This document shows positions 9,185 to 19,638 of a DNA stretch of 64,000 bases, in pieces (within the stretch, counting starts at the first letter, position 1; each line of letters opens with the position of its first letter). A model generated the notes under the pieces. That model had not been told where the DNA came from and ran no database searches. It was given only the letters and a program-made list of their open reading frames with translations. Location: contig NC_022438.1 of the NCBI RefSeq assembly GCF_000470775.1, positions 1,798,001 through 1,862,000 on the forward strand, written 5' to 3'. Both the position numbers and the translations under genes were made by a program. This DNA comes from Leifsonia xyli subsp. cynodontis DSM 46306 (GTDB lineage: Bacteria; Actinomycetota; Actinomycetes; Actinomycetales; Microbacteriaceae).

Positions 9185-10679
9185 GTGACGGAGAAGACCT
9201 CACCTCTGACCAGCCCGCCCACCGGGCCGCCTGCGACGGCTCCGGCCGCCCCGGCTGAGCTGTCGAAACGGGACTCGCGGGTCATCTGGCTGCTGCTGGC
9301 GGCCACGTTCGTCGTGATCCTGAACGAGACGATCATGACGGTCGCCCTCCCGAAGCTGATGGACGATCTTCGCGTCGACGCGCTCGCGGCCCAGTGGCTG
9401 TCCACGGCGTTCATGCTGACGATGGCGGTGGTTATCCCGATCACCGGATTCCTGCTACAGCGACTCTCGACGCGCGCCGTGTTCATCGCGGCCCTGTCGC
9501 TGTTCTCGCTCGGGACGCTCACGGCGGCCCTCGCCCCCGGGTTCGCGGTGCTGGTGGGAGCGCGCGTGATCCAGGCGACCGGCACGGCGATCATGCTGCC
9601 CCTGCTGATGACCACGCTCATGACCGTGGTGCCTCCGGCCAAGCGCGGCCGGACGATGGGCAATGTGTCGATCGTGATCTCGGTCGCACCGGCGATCGGC
9701 CCCGCGATCTCGGGCTTCATCCTGAACTACCTGGCATGGCGGTGGATCTTCCTCATTGTGCTGCCGATCGCCCTCGTCATGCTGCTGATCGGCGTCAAAT
9801 ATGTGGAGAACGTCGGCGAGACCTCGCGCAGGCGCATCGACGTCCTCTCCGTGGCGCTCTCGGCGTTCGGCTTCGGCGGGCTGGTGTACGGCCTGACGCT
9901 GAGCGGGGAGTCGAGCGGGGCGGGGGCCGGTCCGGTGTTGTGGGTGTCGCTGGCGGTCGGCGTCGTCGGACTGACGGCGTTCGTCCTGCGGCAGCTCGTT
10001 CTGCAACGCACAGACCGGGCGCTGCTCGACCTGCGCACGTTCCGCAGCCCCCTGTTCACGACCGCGATCGCGATGATGGCGGTCAGCATGGCCTCCCTGT
10101 TCGGCGTCATCATCGTTCTGCCGCTGTATCTGCAGCACGTCCTGCGCCTGGACACGCTCTCGACCGGTCTGCTCCTGTTGCCGGGCGGGCTCGTGATGGG
10201 GCTTGCAGCGCCCGTCGTCGGGCGTCTCTACGACCGGTTCGGGCCGCAGCCGCTGGTGGCGCCGGGGGCGATCCTCGTCAGGCTGGTGCTGTGGGGACTC
10301 ACGATGGTGACCGAGCACACGCCCGTGTCCCTCCTTCTGATCGCGCACATCGCCTTCAAGCCTCGGGCTCGCGCTGATGTTCACGCCGCTTTTCACAGCG
10401 GGGCTGGGCGCGGTTCCGCCGCACCTCTACTCGCACGGCTCGGCGATCGTCGGCACCGTGCAGCAGGTCGCGGGCGCGGCGGGGACAGCGCTGCTGATCG
10501 CCTTGACGTCGCTGCAGATCTCGAATCTGCTCCGAGACGGATCGCCGGTAGATGCGGCGACCGCGGGCGGCGTGCGCGCGGCCTTCCTCGGGGCGGCGGT
10601 CATCTCGCTGTTCGCGGTGGTCGGGTCGTTCTTCGTGCACAAGCCCGCGGACGCGCCCGACGGAGCGGACGCGCACTGA
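9185..10679 (+). pseudogene. DHA2-type MFS exporter, frameshifted
   Basis: Drug/proton antiporter of the 14-helix EmrB/QacA group. The N-terminal part from a GTG at 9185 reads through typical motifs (FVVILNETIMTVALPKL; QWLSTAFMLTMAVVIPITGF) until about residue 391. Around 10361 the frame changes: the expected SLGLALMFTPLFTAGLG is found one base out of phase, and the remaining ~100 residues lie in the next frame to 10679. One extra A in TTCAAGCC restores the reading, so this is a +1 insertion. The broken protein would lose its last helices. Confidence 0.85.
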
Positions 10680-10761
10680 CGCGCCACCGAGCCAATCCCT
10701 CGGACCCGGGCCGCCGACGGCCCGGTGCGCCGGAGCACTGTCCACGAGATATCGTGGCTAC

Positions 10762-11811
10762 ATGAGCGAACCTGGGGACGGCCGCGTCGCGGTCTATATC
10801 GACTTCGACAACATCGTCATCTCCCGCTACGACCAGGTACACGGCCGTGGTCAGTTCATGCGGGACAAGCAGAAGACGGGCACACTGCCGAAGCCCGCCT
10901 TCGCCGCGAAACTCGCCGAGGCGCGCGTCGACCTCGGCGCGATCATCGACTTCGCTTCGTCGTTCGGCACGATCGTCTTGACCCGTGCGTACGCCGACTG
11001 GTCATCGGCGGTGAACGCCGAATACCGTGGGCAGCTGGTCGGCCGGGCGGTGGATCTGGTTCAGCTGTTCCCGGCGGCGGCCTACGGCAAGAACGGCGGC
11101 GATATCCGCCTAGCGGTCGACACCGTCGAAGACCTCTTCCGGCTTCCGGAGTTGACCCACGTCGTGATCGTCGCCGGAGACTCGGACTACATCCCGCTGG
11201 CCCAGCGTATCAAACGTCTCGGCCGGTACGTGATCGGCATCGGCGTCGCCGGCTCGACCGCCCGCTCGCTCGCCGCGGCCTGCGACGAGTTCGTCAGCTA
11301 CGACGATCTGCCGGGCATCGCGCGCGACGAAGCCGCCCAGACGGAAGAGGCTCACGAAGCCGCTGCCGACATCGCGGCCCCGGAGCAGGAGAGCGAACCG
11401 GAGACCGCCGACGCAGGGGCCGCGGACGCCACCACCGGCAAGAAGACGGCCCAGCGCTCCCGCAAGCGCAAACCCACCGAGCAGGCAGCCCCGGAGCAGC
11501 CGGGCGAGGCGCAGGACGATCCGCAAGTCGTGGCCACTCGCCTCCTCGCCCGCGCGCTCCAGCTCGGGCACGAGAAAGACGACTCTGAGTGGCTGCACAC
11601 CTCGGCGGTGAAGAGCCAGATGAAGCGGATGGACCCCTCCTTCAGCGAAAAGGCCCTGGGCTTCCGCTCGTTCAGCGACTTCGTGAAGTCCCACAACCAG
11701 CTCGTCGAACTCGACGACTCCTCGACAGCCCAGCTCGTACGGCTGGCCCCGACCCGTTCGCGCCGCGCCCGGCACAGCGGCCGGGCGAGCGACACGGTTT
11801 CGGCGCACTGA
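10762..11811 (+). CDS. NYN-domain protein with C-terminal OST-HTH/LOTUS domain
   Basis: 349 residues. The N-terminal NYN (PIN-like) nuclease fold covers about 8-175, with the acidic metal-site residues in VAVYIDFDNIVI, KNGGDIRLAVD and VIVAGDSDYIPLA. A low-complexity Ala/Glu/Lys-rich linker (about 185-255) leads to an OST-HTH (LOTUS) module at about 260-335, a probable RNA-binding domain. The combination suggests an RNA nuclease or RNA-tethered regulator; substrates are unknown. The start ATG at 10762 fits the NYN alignment; the frame upstream of it is unrelated. Confidence 0.85.
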   Translation: MSEPGDGRVAVYIDFDNIVISRYDQVHGRGQFMRDKQKTGTLPKPAFAAKLAEARVDLGAIIDFASSFGTIVLTRAYADWSSAVNAEYRGQLVGRAVDLVQLFPAAAYGKNGGDIRLAVDTVEDLFRLPELTHVVIVAGDSDYIPLAQRIKRLGRYVIGIGVAGSTARSLAAACDEFVSYDDLPGIARDEAAQTEEAHEAAADIAAPEQESEPETADAGAADATTGKKTAQRSRKRKPTEQAAPEQPGEAQDDPQVVATRLLARALQLGHEKDDSEWLHTSAVKSQMKRMDPSFSEKALGFRSFSDFVKSHNQLVELDDSSTAQLVRLAPTRSRRARHSGRASDTVSAH

Positions 11812-11940
11812 CCGGAGGTGCGACCCCGTCGCCCCCGAACGGCGAAAGGGCGAGGGAACCATTCGTATCCTGCGATCGCACTTTCGCCGGGAGCCCGCGC
11901 GTCGCCGGGAAGCGGCCGGCCGGGGGCGTAAAGTCCGGAC

Positions 11941-12186
11941 ATGGACGCTCTCACGCGAACCATCAAAGCGGCCCTCCTCTACGAGGACGGCCAGACTCTG
12001 GACAGCGTCGTGGTCGTGCCCCTGATCGGCGGGTGCCCGCCGGGCGAGATCCGCGTCGCCACCACGTTCGCCGGCGCCCTCGCCTACGACGTGTACGAGC
12101 TGGACGACAACCAGGAGTTCTCGTCCATGCCCGCCTATCCTTACCGGTCCACCATCCCGCTGACCACCGCCGATCTGGAGCATTGA
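11941..12186 (+). CDS. Small conserved hypothetical protein
   Basis: 81 residues starting MDALTRTIKAALLYED. No domain I can name. The composition is normal for the chromosome, without signal peptide or membrane segment. The clear start and the hairpin directly after it support a real gene standing alone between the NYN gene and the convergent acetyltransferase gene. Confidence 0.6.
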   Translation: MDALTRTIKAALLYEDGQTLDSVVVVPLIGGCPPGEIRVATTFAGALAYDVYELDDNQEFSSMPAYPYRSTIPLTTADLEH

Positions 12187-12200
12187 CGCGCGAACAGGGC

Positions 12201-12222
12201 GGACGGGTGACGCCGCCCGTCC
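12201..12222. terminator. Hairpin between convergent genes
   Basis: Inverted repeat GGACGGG / CCCGTCC with an eight-base loop, in the 40-base gap between the convergent small hypothetical gene and the acetyltransferase gene. No T-tract. Confidence 0.4.
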
Positions 12223-12226
12223 CTCC

Positions 12227-12790
12227 TCACAGGCTCCGTCGCATCATCCACCGATCGGCACCGCCCGAGTGCGACGCGGTCTCCGAGAACCGCGTGAAGC
12301 CGTGCGCCTCGAAGAGCGCGACCGTTCCCACATAGCCGCTGATCGCATCCACTCTCTTCCCTGCGGCGTCCACCGGGTATCCCTCCACGATCGTCGCGCC
12401 GCACGCCCGGGCGTGCGCCACCGCGCCGTCGAGCAGCTCGTGCATGAGCCCCTGCTTGCGGAACCCGCCTCGCACCACGAAACACACGATCGCCCACGGA
12501 TCGAGCTCCTCGTCCAGATGCGGGATCGTGCGCGAATTCATCAGCCGCCGGTACGTGGACTTCGGCGCGACAGAACACCAGCCCGACACCTCCCCGTCGA
12601 GGTAGACCAGCACGCCAGGGCCCGGCTCGCGTGCGCACTGCTCGCGCATGTAGTCGATGCGCCCGGGCATGTCGAGCCGGGAATCGCGGTAGGCCATGCA
12701 CACGCAGCCGCCGCCCCCGGGCTTGCGCGGGACCATGAAGGAGGCGAAGTCGTCCCAGCGTCCGGTGGCGGGAAGCACATGGATGGCCAT
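12227..12790 (-). CDS. GNAT-family N-acetyltransferase
   Basis: 187 residues. The acetyl-CoA-binding core is seen around residues 98-160: AIVCFVVRGGFRKQGLMHEL (beta4 and the Q/RxxGxG/A-like loop) and AVAHARACGATIVEGYPVD. A cysteine-containing N-terminal segment (GGGGCVCMAYRDSR) matches the group of GNAT proteins often annotated as GCN5-related in actinobacteria. Substrate unknown. It stands alone, divergent from nothing obvious and convergent with the preceding small gene. Confidence 0.75.
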   Translation of the reverse strand: MAIHVLPATGRWDDFASFMVPRKPGGGGCVCMAYRDSRLDMPGRIDYMREQCAREPGPGVLVYLDGEVSGWCSVAPKSTYRRLMNSRTIPHLDEELDPWAIVCFVVRGGFRKQGLMHELLDGAVAHARACGATIVEGYPVDAAGKRVDAISGYVGTVALFEAHGFTRFSETASHSGGADRWMMRRSL

Positions 12791-12926
12791 AGGTGGAGGT
12801 TAGCCCGTAGCCCTCGCCCGCGCAGCAGAAAACGGAGGAGATGTGGCGGAACACGCCGGTCGGCGGCAGGAAAGGGATGAGATACGGCGGGGTGGAGCCA
12901 GAATCTCCTCCACAACCGACGCGAGG

Positions 12927-14000
<1,074 letters not shown>

Positions 14001-14028
14001 AGTCCACCACTCTACCGGCCGGGTCCCC

Positions 14029-14096
14029 GCCATCTTTTCCTCGCTTGTTCAGGCGGCACGCCGGGGCAGGGCCTGAAAAAGCGAGGAAACGATGGC
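14029..14096. repeat. Near-perfect 26-base inverted repeat (hairpin element)
   Basis: Left arm 14029-14054 and right arm 14071-14096 are inverted copies, with 24 of 26 positions matching and a 16-base GC-rich loop between them. It lies between the GyrI-like gene (ending at 14100) and the start of ychF. It could be the terminator of the former, but it has no T-tract after the stem on the minus strand and the arms are unusually long, so a small palindromic mobile repeat is an alternative. Confidence 0.7.
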
Positions 14097-14099
14097 CGG

Positions 14100-14723
14100 T
14101 CAGGGCGAGACCGCTGTCACCGGCTGACGCAGGATGGTGCGCAGCTTCTCCGGCGCAGTGCGGCGCGCGTCGCTCAGGTAGACCTCGTGGTGTTTCCCCG
14201 TCATCCGGAAACCGCGCCCGGGAATGTAGACATTATGGAGCTCGTCGAGCACGGGAGCTTCCTCGTCGTAGGGGCCGACATGCAGCGTCTGCACGCACAG
14301 CCCCTCGTCCAGCAGTTCCAGCCGAAGCGAGGCGATGGCGGCCGGATCGCTCTTCGCCGCCACGGCGTCCCGGGCCGCTTCGATGTGGTCGGCGGTGATC
14401 CACTCCGGGACGAGGTTCAGCACCGTCCACTGCCAGCGGGACTTGTCCCTCCCGCTCGTGAAGGCGGCCATGTCCTCCGCCCACCACAGCGCCTCCAGCG
14501 GCATCACACCGTAGTCGCGGCCGAGTTCGCGCTTGCTGAAGAACTTCAGCCGGTAGGCGACGGGGTAGAGCGCCTCGAGCGCTTCCCTGTAGGCGTCCGA
14601 CGTGTTCGGGTCGCCGCGCCCGTCGATCATGAGATACCGCAGCGGCGGCACGGTCACCACCTCGAACCGTCCGCGCGGCGCGCGGTAGCCCGGGATGCCT
14701 TTCTTGATGTCTGTTTTCTCCAT
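14100..14723 (-). CDS. GyrI-like small-molecule-binding domain protein
   Basis: 207 residues from the ATG at 14723 (GGAAGGG upstream), beginning MEKTDIKKGIPGYRAPRG. It matches the stand-alone GyrI-like group, with FEVVTVPPLRYLMIDGRGDP at the N-terminus and LHVGPYDEEAPVLDELHNVY near the C-terminus. Such proteins bind or hydrolyse small hydrophobic compounds; the ligand here is unknown. An in-frame extension upstream lacks similarity and overlaps the next gene's promoter, so it was not used. Confidence 0.78.
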   Translation of the reverse strand: MEKTDIKKGIPGYRAPRGRFEVVTVPPLRYLMIDGRGDPNTSDAYREALEALYPVAYRLKFFSKRELGRDYGVMPLEALWWAEDMAAFTSGRDKSRWQWTVLNLVPEWITADHIEAARDAVAAKSDPAAIASLRLELLDEGLCVQTLHVGPYDEEAPVLDELHNVYIPGRGFRMTGKHHEVYLSDARRTAPEKLRTILRQPVTAVSP

Positions 14724-14800
14724 CAGCCCTTCCCTCTCCAATCTACGGCGCACCGGTTGCCCCGCGCGCGGACGTCGGTGGGGCATGCGACGATGTCGGC

Positions 14801-15306
14801 GTGACCCTGGACTTCACCGCGATCGACTTCGAGACAGCGAATTCCTCCGCAGCGTCGGCGTGCTCGGTCGGGTTGGTCAAGGTCAAGCAGGGTCGGGTCG
14901 TCGACCGGGCGGGGTGGCTCATCCAGCCGCCGACCGGACACGACGAGTTCCAGGAGTGGAACGTCCGCATCCACGGCATCCATCCCTCGGATGTCGCCGG
15001 GCGCCGGGATGGGCCGAGCAGCTGGCCGATCTGGTCGAGTTCTGCGAAGACGACGCTCTCGTCGCCCACAACGCGGGCTTCGACATGGGCGTCATCCGCG
15101 CGGCGTGCGCGGCGACCCGCGTCGTCTGCCCGGAATACCGCTATCTGTGCAACCTTCAGGTGGCCCGCCGCACGTACCGCCTGGAGTCCTACCGGCTGCC
15201 GGCTGCCGCGACGGCCGCGGGCTTCGAGGACTTCCGCCACCACGACGCGCTCGCCGACGCCGAGGCGTGCGCCGCGATCGTGATCCACGCGGCCGGGCGG
15301 CACTGA
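14801..15306 (+). pseudogene. DnaQ-like 3'-5' exonuclease, frameshifted
   Basis: DEDD exonuclease of the DNA polymerase III epsilon superfamily. The first 66 codons give FTAIDFETANSSAASACSVG (the DxE motif) and NVRIHGIHPSDVAG. At about 14998-15001 one G appears to be lost. The continuation APGWAEQLADLVEFCEDDAL, AHNAGFDMGVIR and HHDALADAEACAAIV (the later catalytic Asp motifs) is in another frame, ending at 15306. The gene is therefore inactivated unless the base loss is a sequencing error. IS481 copy A lies 75 bases downstream. Confidence 0.85.
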
Positions 15307-15377
15307 GCCGCGACGGTGCCCGACCTGGCCGCGCTGACGGGTACGCGTCTGCACCGCATCGGTGTGCCGGCGGCGGC

Positions 15378-16376
15378 CTAGGTGTGTTTCTCAGGGACGT
15401 TGGTCAATCTGCTGATGGGTGGCTGGCTGCCGATGGCGGTGTGGGGCCTGTGGTGATTGTAGGAGTGCAGCCAGGCCGGGAGTGCGTTGCGGCGGGCTGA
15501 TTCGGAGTTGTAGTGCCGGGCGTATGCCCAGCCGTCGGCGAGGGTGCGGTGGAAGCGTTCGATCTTGCCGTTCGTCTGCGGATGGTAGGGCCGGGTGCGT
15601 TTCGGTTGGATGCTGAGCTCGGCGCAAGCGTCGCGCCAGGCGTATGAGCGGTATGCGGAGCCGTTGTCGGAGAGCACCTGTTCGACGGTGACGCCACGGC
15701 TGGCGAACCAGCCGACCGCTCGACGCAGAACAGCGATTGCAGTGGCGGCGGTTTCGTCGTCGTGGATCTCGGCGTAAGCGACACGGGAGTGATCGTCGAT
15801 GACGGTATGAACGAACGCTGTGCCGGTGATCATGTCGCCGGTGATCCCGTGTTTCCCGGTCCGCTTCGCGGTGATGGCCTTGTTCCGCTCTCCCTGGAGA
15901 CGTCCGACGTAGCGCCAGCCGCCACCGTCGGGGATGTTGCCGAGTTTCTTGATGTCGACGTGGATCATCGATCCGGGATGCTCGTGCTCGTAGCGGCGGG
16001 CGGGTTCGCCGGTGCGGACGTCGACGTGGCTGGGCCGATTGATCCGGCACCGGGAGAGGACCGTGTGAACGGTCGAGGCGGGCATGCCGAGCTGGGCGCC
16101 GATACCGACTGGTCCCAGCCGCTTCTTCCACCGCAGATGCACGACCTTGCGGACCAGTCTTCGCGGGGTCTTGTTCGGGCTGTGATGCGGCCGTGACGAA
16201 CGGTCCAGCATTCCCGCCTCGCCCATCTCCACGTAACGACGAGCCCATCGGTCCGCGGTGCGTCAGGACACTCGGAAGTAGGTCGCCGCCGCAGCAACGG
16301 ACCAGCCGTCGTCGACGACTTGGCGGGCCAGGCGGAGGCATTCGCGAGGAGTCAAAGCAGCATTAGCGTGGGTCAC
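15378..16376 (-). pseudogene. IS481-family transposase with in-frame TGA (copy A)
   Basis: From a GTG at 16376 with a perfect AGGAGG site the product would be 332 residues. An N-terminal helix-turn-helix (THANAALTPRECLRLARQ...) is followed by a DDE integrase core, with HVDIKKLGNI, TVIDDHSRVAYAEIH, VLSDNGSAYRS and NGKIERFHRTL carrying the D, D, E residues. Codon 38 (16263-16265) is TGA between YFRVS and RTADRWARR. It is identical in the other three copies here. The final TAG at 15378-15380 is supplied by the CTAG target, outside the element's inverted repeats. Whether the TGA is read through, bypassed by an internal start (ATG at 16232), or a lesion spread in trans is open. Confidence 0.85.
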
Positions 16377-16488
16377 GAGGACCTCCTAAGTCATCGAGTG
16401 CAGGGAAACTAGACAGCCCCACTCTCGACCGGGAGGTCCTCACCCATCTATCGCGTCACACCTCAACCAACTGCCCTGAGCAGCACAC
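15382..16488 (-). mobile_element. IS481-type insertion sequence, copy A (1107 bp)
   Basis: Ends are GTGTGTTTCTCAGGG at 15382 and, inverted, GTGTGCTGCTCAGGG at 16488. The left flank is CTAG (15378-15381), the target motif seen at the other copies, but the right flank is CGCA, so the duplication is missing on that side. This suggests that the right-hand flank was exchanged or deleted after insertion. One transposase gene fills the element. Confidence 0.92.
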
Positions 16489-16586
16489 CGCACCGCGCGT
16501 CCTTTCTCCTCTTCAGGAATGCAAACCTTGAGGTTTCGCAGCATTTCTCCTAATGTCGGGACATAGTTATATTGCAAAGGAGCACT

Positions 16587-18011
16587 ATGTCCTGGCACCC
16601 CGTCGCCTCGCCGACCGTTCTCACTGCCGACGAGATCCCCGAACCACAGCGGCGGCGGCTCCTGCGCCGCATCACCGTCCTCTCCACCTTCGGCGGTCTC
16701 CTGTTCGGCTACGACACCGGCGTGATCAGCGGCGCGCTTCCGTTCATGCGATTCGAGGGGGTGGCGCTCTCGCCGCTCGAGGAGGGCGTCGTCGTCTCCT
16801 CCCTCCTCTTCGGCGCCGCCGCGGGCTCGCTCATGGGCGGGCGGATCGCCGACCGCAGCGGACGCCGCCGCCTGCTCATCGGCCTCGCGATCGTGTTCTT
16901 CGCCGCAGCGCTCGGCTGCGCGTTCGCGCCGTCCATCATGGTCGCAGCGCGGGTGCTGCTCGGGATCGCCGTCGGCGCGGCGTCGGTCGCCGTCCCGCTG
17001 TTCCTCGCGGAGGTCTCACCGGCGCAGCGGCGCGGCCGGATCGTCACGCACAACGAATTGATGATCGTCTCCGGTCAGCTGGCGGCGTTCGCGGTGAACG
17101 CGGCGATCGCGGCGGCGGTACCGGAGCACGCCGAGGTGTGGCGGTGGATGCTGGTCGTCGCCTCGCTGCCCGCTGTGGTCCTCTTCTTCGGGATGCTCGT
17201 CGTGCCCGAGAGCCCGCGCTGGCTGATCCTTCAGGGACGCTTCGCCGAGGGGCTCGCCGTGCTGCGCGCCCTGCGCGCCGAACACCAGGCCGAGCGGGAG
17301 GCCGCCGAGATCCGGGAGGCGATCGAGCACGCCCCCAGCGCCTCTTTCGCCGATCTCGTGCGCGCGCTCGGCATGCCGTGGATACGCCGTGTCTTCCTGG
17401 TGGGGGTCGGGATCGCGATGGTGCAGCAGCTGACGGGCGTGAACTCGATCATGTACTACGGCGTCCAGATCCTGCAGCGAGCGGGTCTCGACGCGCAGGC
17501 GGCGCTTGTCGGGCAGATCGCGAACGGCGTCATCTCGGTGCTCGCCACCTTCGGCGGGATCTGGCTGCTGGGGCGGGTGGGCCGCCGCCCGCTCCTGATC
17601 ACCGGCCTCATCGGCACGACGAGCGCGCTGCTGCTCGTCGGCACGAGTTCCGCCTTGCTCGCGGGCACGCCTGCGCTGCCGTTCGCGACCCTCACGCTCA
17701 CGGTGCTGTTCCTCACCTTCCAGCAGGGCGCGGTGTCGCCGGTGACCTGGCTGATGCTCGCCGAGATCTTCCCGGCGCGCATCCGCGGCGTCGCGTTCGG
17801 CGCAGCGGCACTCGTCCTCTGGCTGACGAATTTCCTCGTCGGGTTCCTCTTCCCCCAGCTGGTGTCCGGGATGGGGATCTCGCCGACGTTCTTCGTCTTC
17901 GCGGCTGTGGGCTGCGGCGCGCTCCTGTTCGTCGTGCGCGCGCTGCCGGAGACGCGCGGGCGGAGCCTCGAGACGCTGGAACGGGAGCTGGAGGCACACT
18001 ACACGCGGTGA
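16587..18011 (+). CDS. Sugar/proton symporter, MFS sugar-porter family
   Basis: 474 residues from the ATG at 16587 (AAAGGAG upstream). Sugar-porter family signatures are present: FGGLLFGYDTGVISGAL in helix 1, GGRIADRSGRRRLL between helices 2 and 3, VPESPRWLILQGR after helix 6, QQLTGVNSIMYYG in helix 7 and ALPETRGRSLETLE at the C-terminus. Twelve hydrophobic segments are expected. Substrate is probably a monosaccharide or polyol; it cannot be fixed from sequence. It starts about 100 bases after IS481 copy A, and an AT-rich stretch in that gap may serve as promoter. Confidence 0.9.
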   Translation: MSWHPVASPTVLTADEIPEPQRRRLLRRITVLSTFGGLLFGYDTGVISGALPFMRFEGVALSPLEEGVVVSSLLFGAAAGSLMGGRIADRSGRRRLLIGLAIVFFAAALGCAFAPSIMVAARVLLGIAVGAASVAVPLFLAEVSPAQRRGRIVTHNELMIVSGQLAAFAVNAAIAAAVPEHAEVWRWMLVVASLPAVVLFFGMLVVPESPRWLILQGRFAEGLAVLRALRAEHQAEREAAEIREAIEHAPSASFADLVRALGMPWIRRVFLVGVGIAMVQQLTGVNSIMYYGVQILQRAGLDAQAALVGQIANGVISVLATFGGIWLLGRVGRRPLLITGLIGTTSALLLVGTSSALLAGTPALPFATLTLTVLFLTFQQGAVSPVTWLMLAEIFPARIRGVAFGAAALVLWLTNFLVGFLFPQLVSGMGISPTFFVFAAVGCGALLFVVRALPETRGRSLETLERELEAHYTR

Positions 18012-18060
18012 GCGCGGCGCGCATACCCCCGCTGTCGGCGGCTCCTGCAAGACTGCACGC

Positions 18061-19467
18061 ATGGACATCCTCGCCCTCTTCGTCGGCATTCTGCTCGGTC
18101 TGATCGTCGGGGCTGTCGCCGCGGGTTCCGCGGTCGCCCGGCTGCTGCGCGGCCGGTCCGCTGCGGAGCCTGGGGAGGCCGCGGTCGACCCCGCCGTGCT
18201 CGCCGCCCAGCACGCGACCGAGCTGGTCCAGGTACGTGCCGCCGAGGCCGCGGTGCAGGCGGAGATCCGCACCGACCTCGCCGCCGCACAGGGCCGCGTC
18301 GACACGCTGGAGCGGCAGGTGCTGGCCTCCCAGCACCAGCTCCGCGAGACGATCGAGCGGCACCGCGCCGAAGCCGCTGCTCAGGGCGAGCGGGAGCGCG
18401 CCGAGAGCAAAGTCCTCCAGGCGCTCGCACCGGTGCGGGAGTCGCTGACCGAGATGCAGCGCGCAGTGGTGGAGTTGGAAGGGCAGCGCACCCGGCAGCA
18501 CGGCGAGCTCAGCCAGCAGTTGCGCTCCGCCGTGGAGTCCGAAGAGCGGCTCCGCAGCACAGCCGAGGCACTCGCCTCCGCGCTGCGCTCGAACAGCACG
18601 CGCGGGGTGTGGGGCGAGACCCAGCTGCGCAGCGTGGTCGAGGCCGCGGGCCTGCTCGAGCGGGTCGACTTCGATGTGCAGGCGAACATCCACTCCGAAG
18701 CCGGCGCCGGCCGGCCGGATATGATCATCCGCCTGCCCGGCGGCAAGAATATGGCCCTCGACGCCAAAGTCCCGTTCACCGCCTACCTCGAAGCGAGCCA
18801 GATCCCGGCCACGGCCACGGGCGTCGAAGGCGCCCAACGGGATGCCCTGCTCAAGGAGCACGTCAAAGCGGTCCGCGACCACATCACAGCCCTCGGCAGC
18901 AAGGCGTACTGGACCGGACTGGAATCGTCCCCTGAGCTCGTGATCGCGTTCATCCCGAGCGAATCCCTGGTCTCCTCCGCGCTCGAGGCCGATCCCTCGA
19001 TCCTGGAGTTCGCCTTCGCCAAGCGCGTGGCCCTCGCCTCCCCGGTGACGCTCTGGTCGGTGCTCAAGACCGTCGCGTTCAGCTGGCAGCAGGATGTGCT
19101 CACCCAGGAGGCCAAGCAGCTCTTCGACCTCAGCCGCACGCTCTACAGCCGCCTGTCCACCACCGCGGGGCACATCGAGAAGCTCGGTCGCTCCCTGGAG
19201 CGCACCGTCAAGGACTACAACGGCTTCGTGGGCTCGTTCGAGCGCCAGGTCCTCCCCGCCGCCCGCAAGCTCGGCGCTCTGGACGAGTCCCGGGTCATCG
19301 GGGCTCTCGACGGCATCGAGGAGGCTCCCCGCGAGCTCACGGCGTTCGAGCTCGTCAGCGAGCTCGAACCCCGGGACATGCACGGCATCGACAAACTGGC
19401 CCGCGACGAACAGACCCGAGCGGAGCAATCACGCACGGCAGACTCCACCACCGAACGCAGCGCGTAG
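18061..19467 (+). CDS. rmuC: DNA recombination protein RmuC homologue
   Basis: 468 residues. A single N-terminal membrane helix (residues 4-25, LALFVGILLGLIVGAVAAGS) is followed by a long Ala/Glu/Arg-rich coiled coil (about 40-155) and the RmuC nuclease-like domain (about 170-430), seen in RGVWGETQLRSVVEAAGLLE, DMIIRLPGGKNMALDAKVPF and VTLWSVLKTVAFSWQQ. RmuC proteins limit DNA inversions at short repeats in E. coli; the precise reaction is unsettled. Intact, monocistronic by spacing. Confidence 0.92.
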   Translation: MDILALFVGILLGLIVGAVAAGSAVARLLRGRSAAEPGEAAVDPAVLAAQHATELVQVRAAEAAVQAEIRTDLAAAQGRVDTLERQVLASQHQLRETIERHRAEAAAQGERERAESKVLQALAPVRESLTEMQRAVVELEGQRTRQHGELSQQLRSAVESEERLRSTAEALASALRSNSTRGVWGETQLRSVVEAAGLLERVDFDVQANIHSEAGAGRPDMIIRLPGGKNMALDAKVPFTAYLEASQIPATATGVEGAQRDALLKEHVKAVRDHITALGSKAYWTGLESSPELVIAFIPSESLVSSALEADPSILEFAFAKRVALASPVTLWSVLKTVAFSWQQDVLTQEAKQLFDLSRTLYSRLSTTAGHIEKLGRSLERTVKDYNGFVGSFERQVLPAARKLGALDESRVIGALDGIEEAPRELTAFELVSELEPRDMHGIDKLARDEQTRAEQSRTADSTTERSA

Positions 19468-19638
19468 CGCCCCCGTCGAGGAGCCGCCGAAGTCCAGGAG
19501 CCGCCGAACTGCCGAAAGGCGACTGAAGCCGGAAGGCGACATCCGCGCGATGTCCGGGGAAGCGCCCGTCGATGCCGTCGGCCTCTTTCAGCCCGGACCA
19601 GACCGTCGCCGGCCGGCGCAAACGGACGCGAGAAGCGA

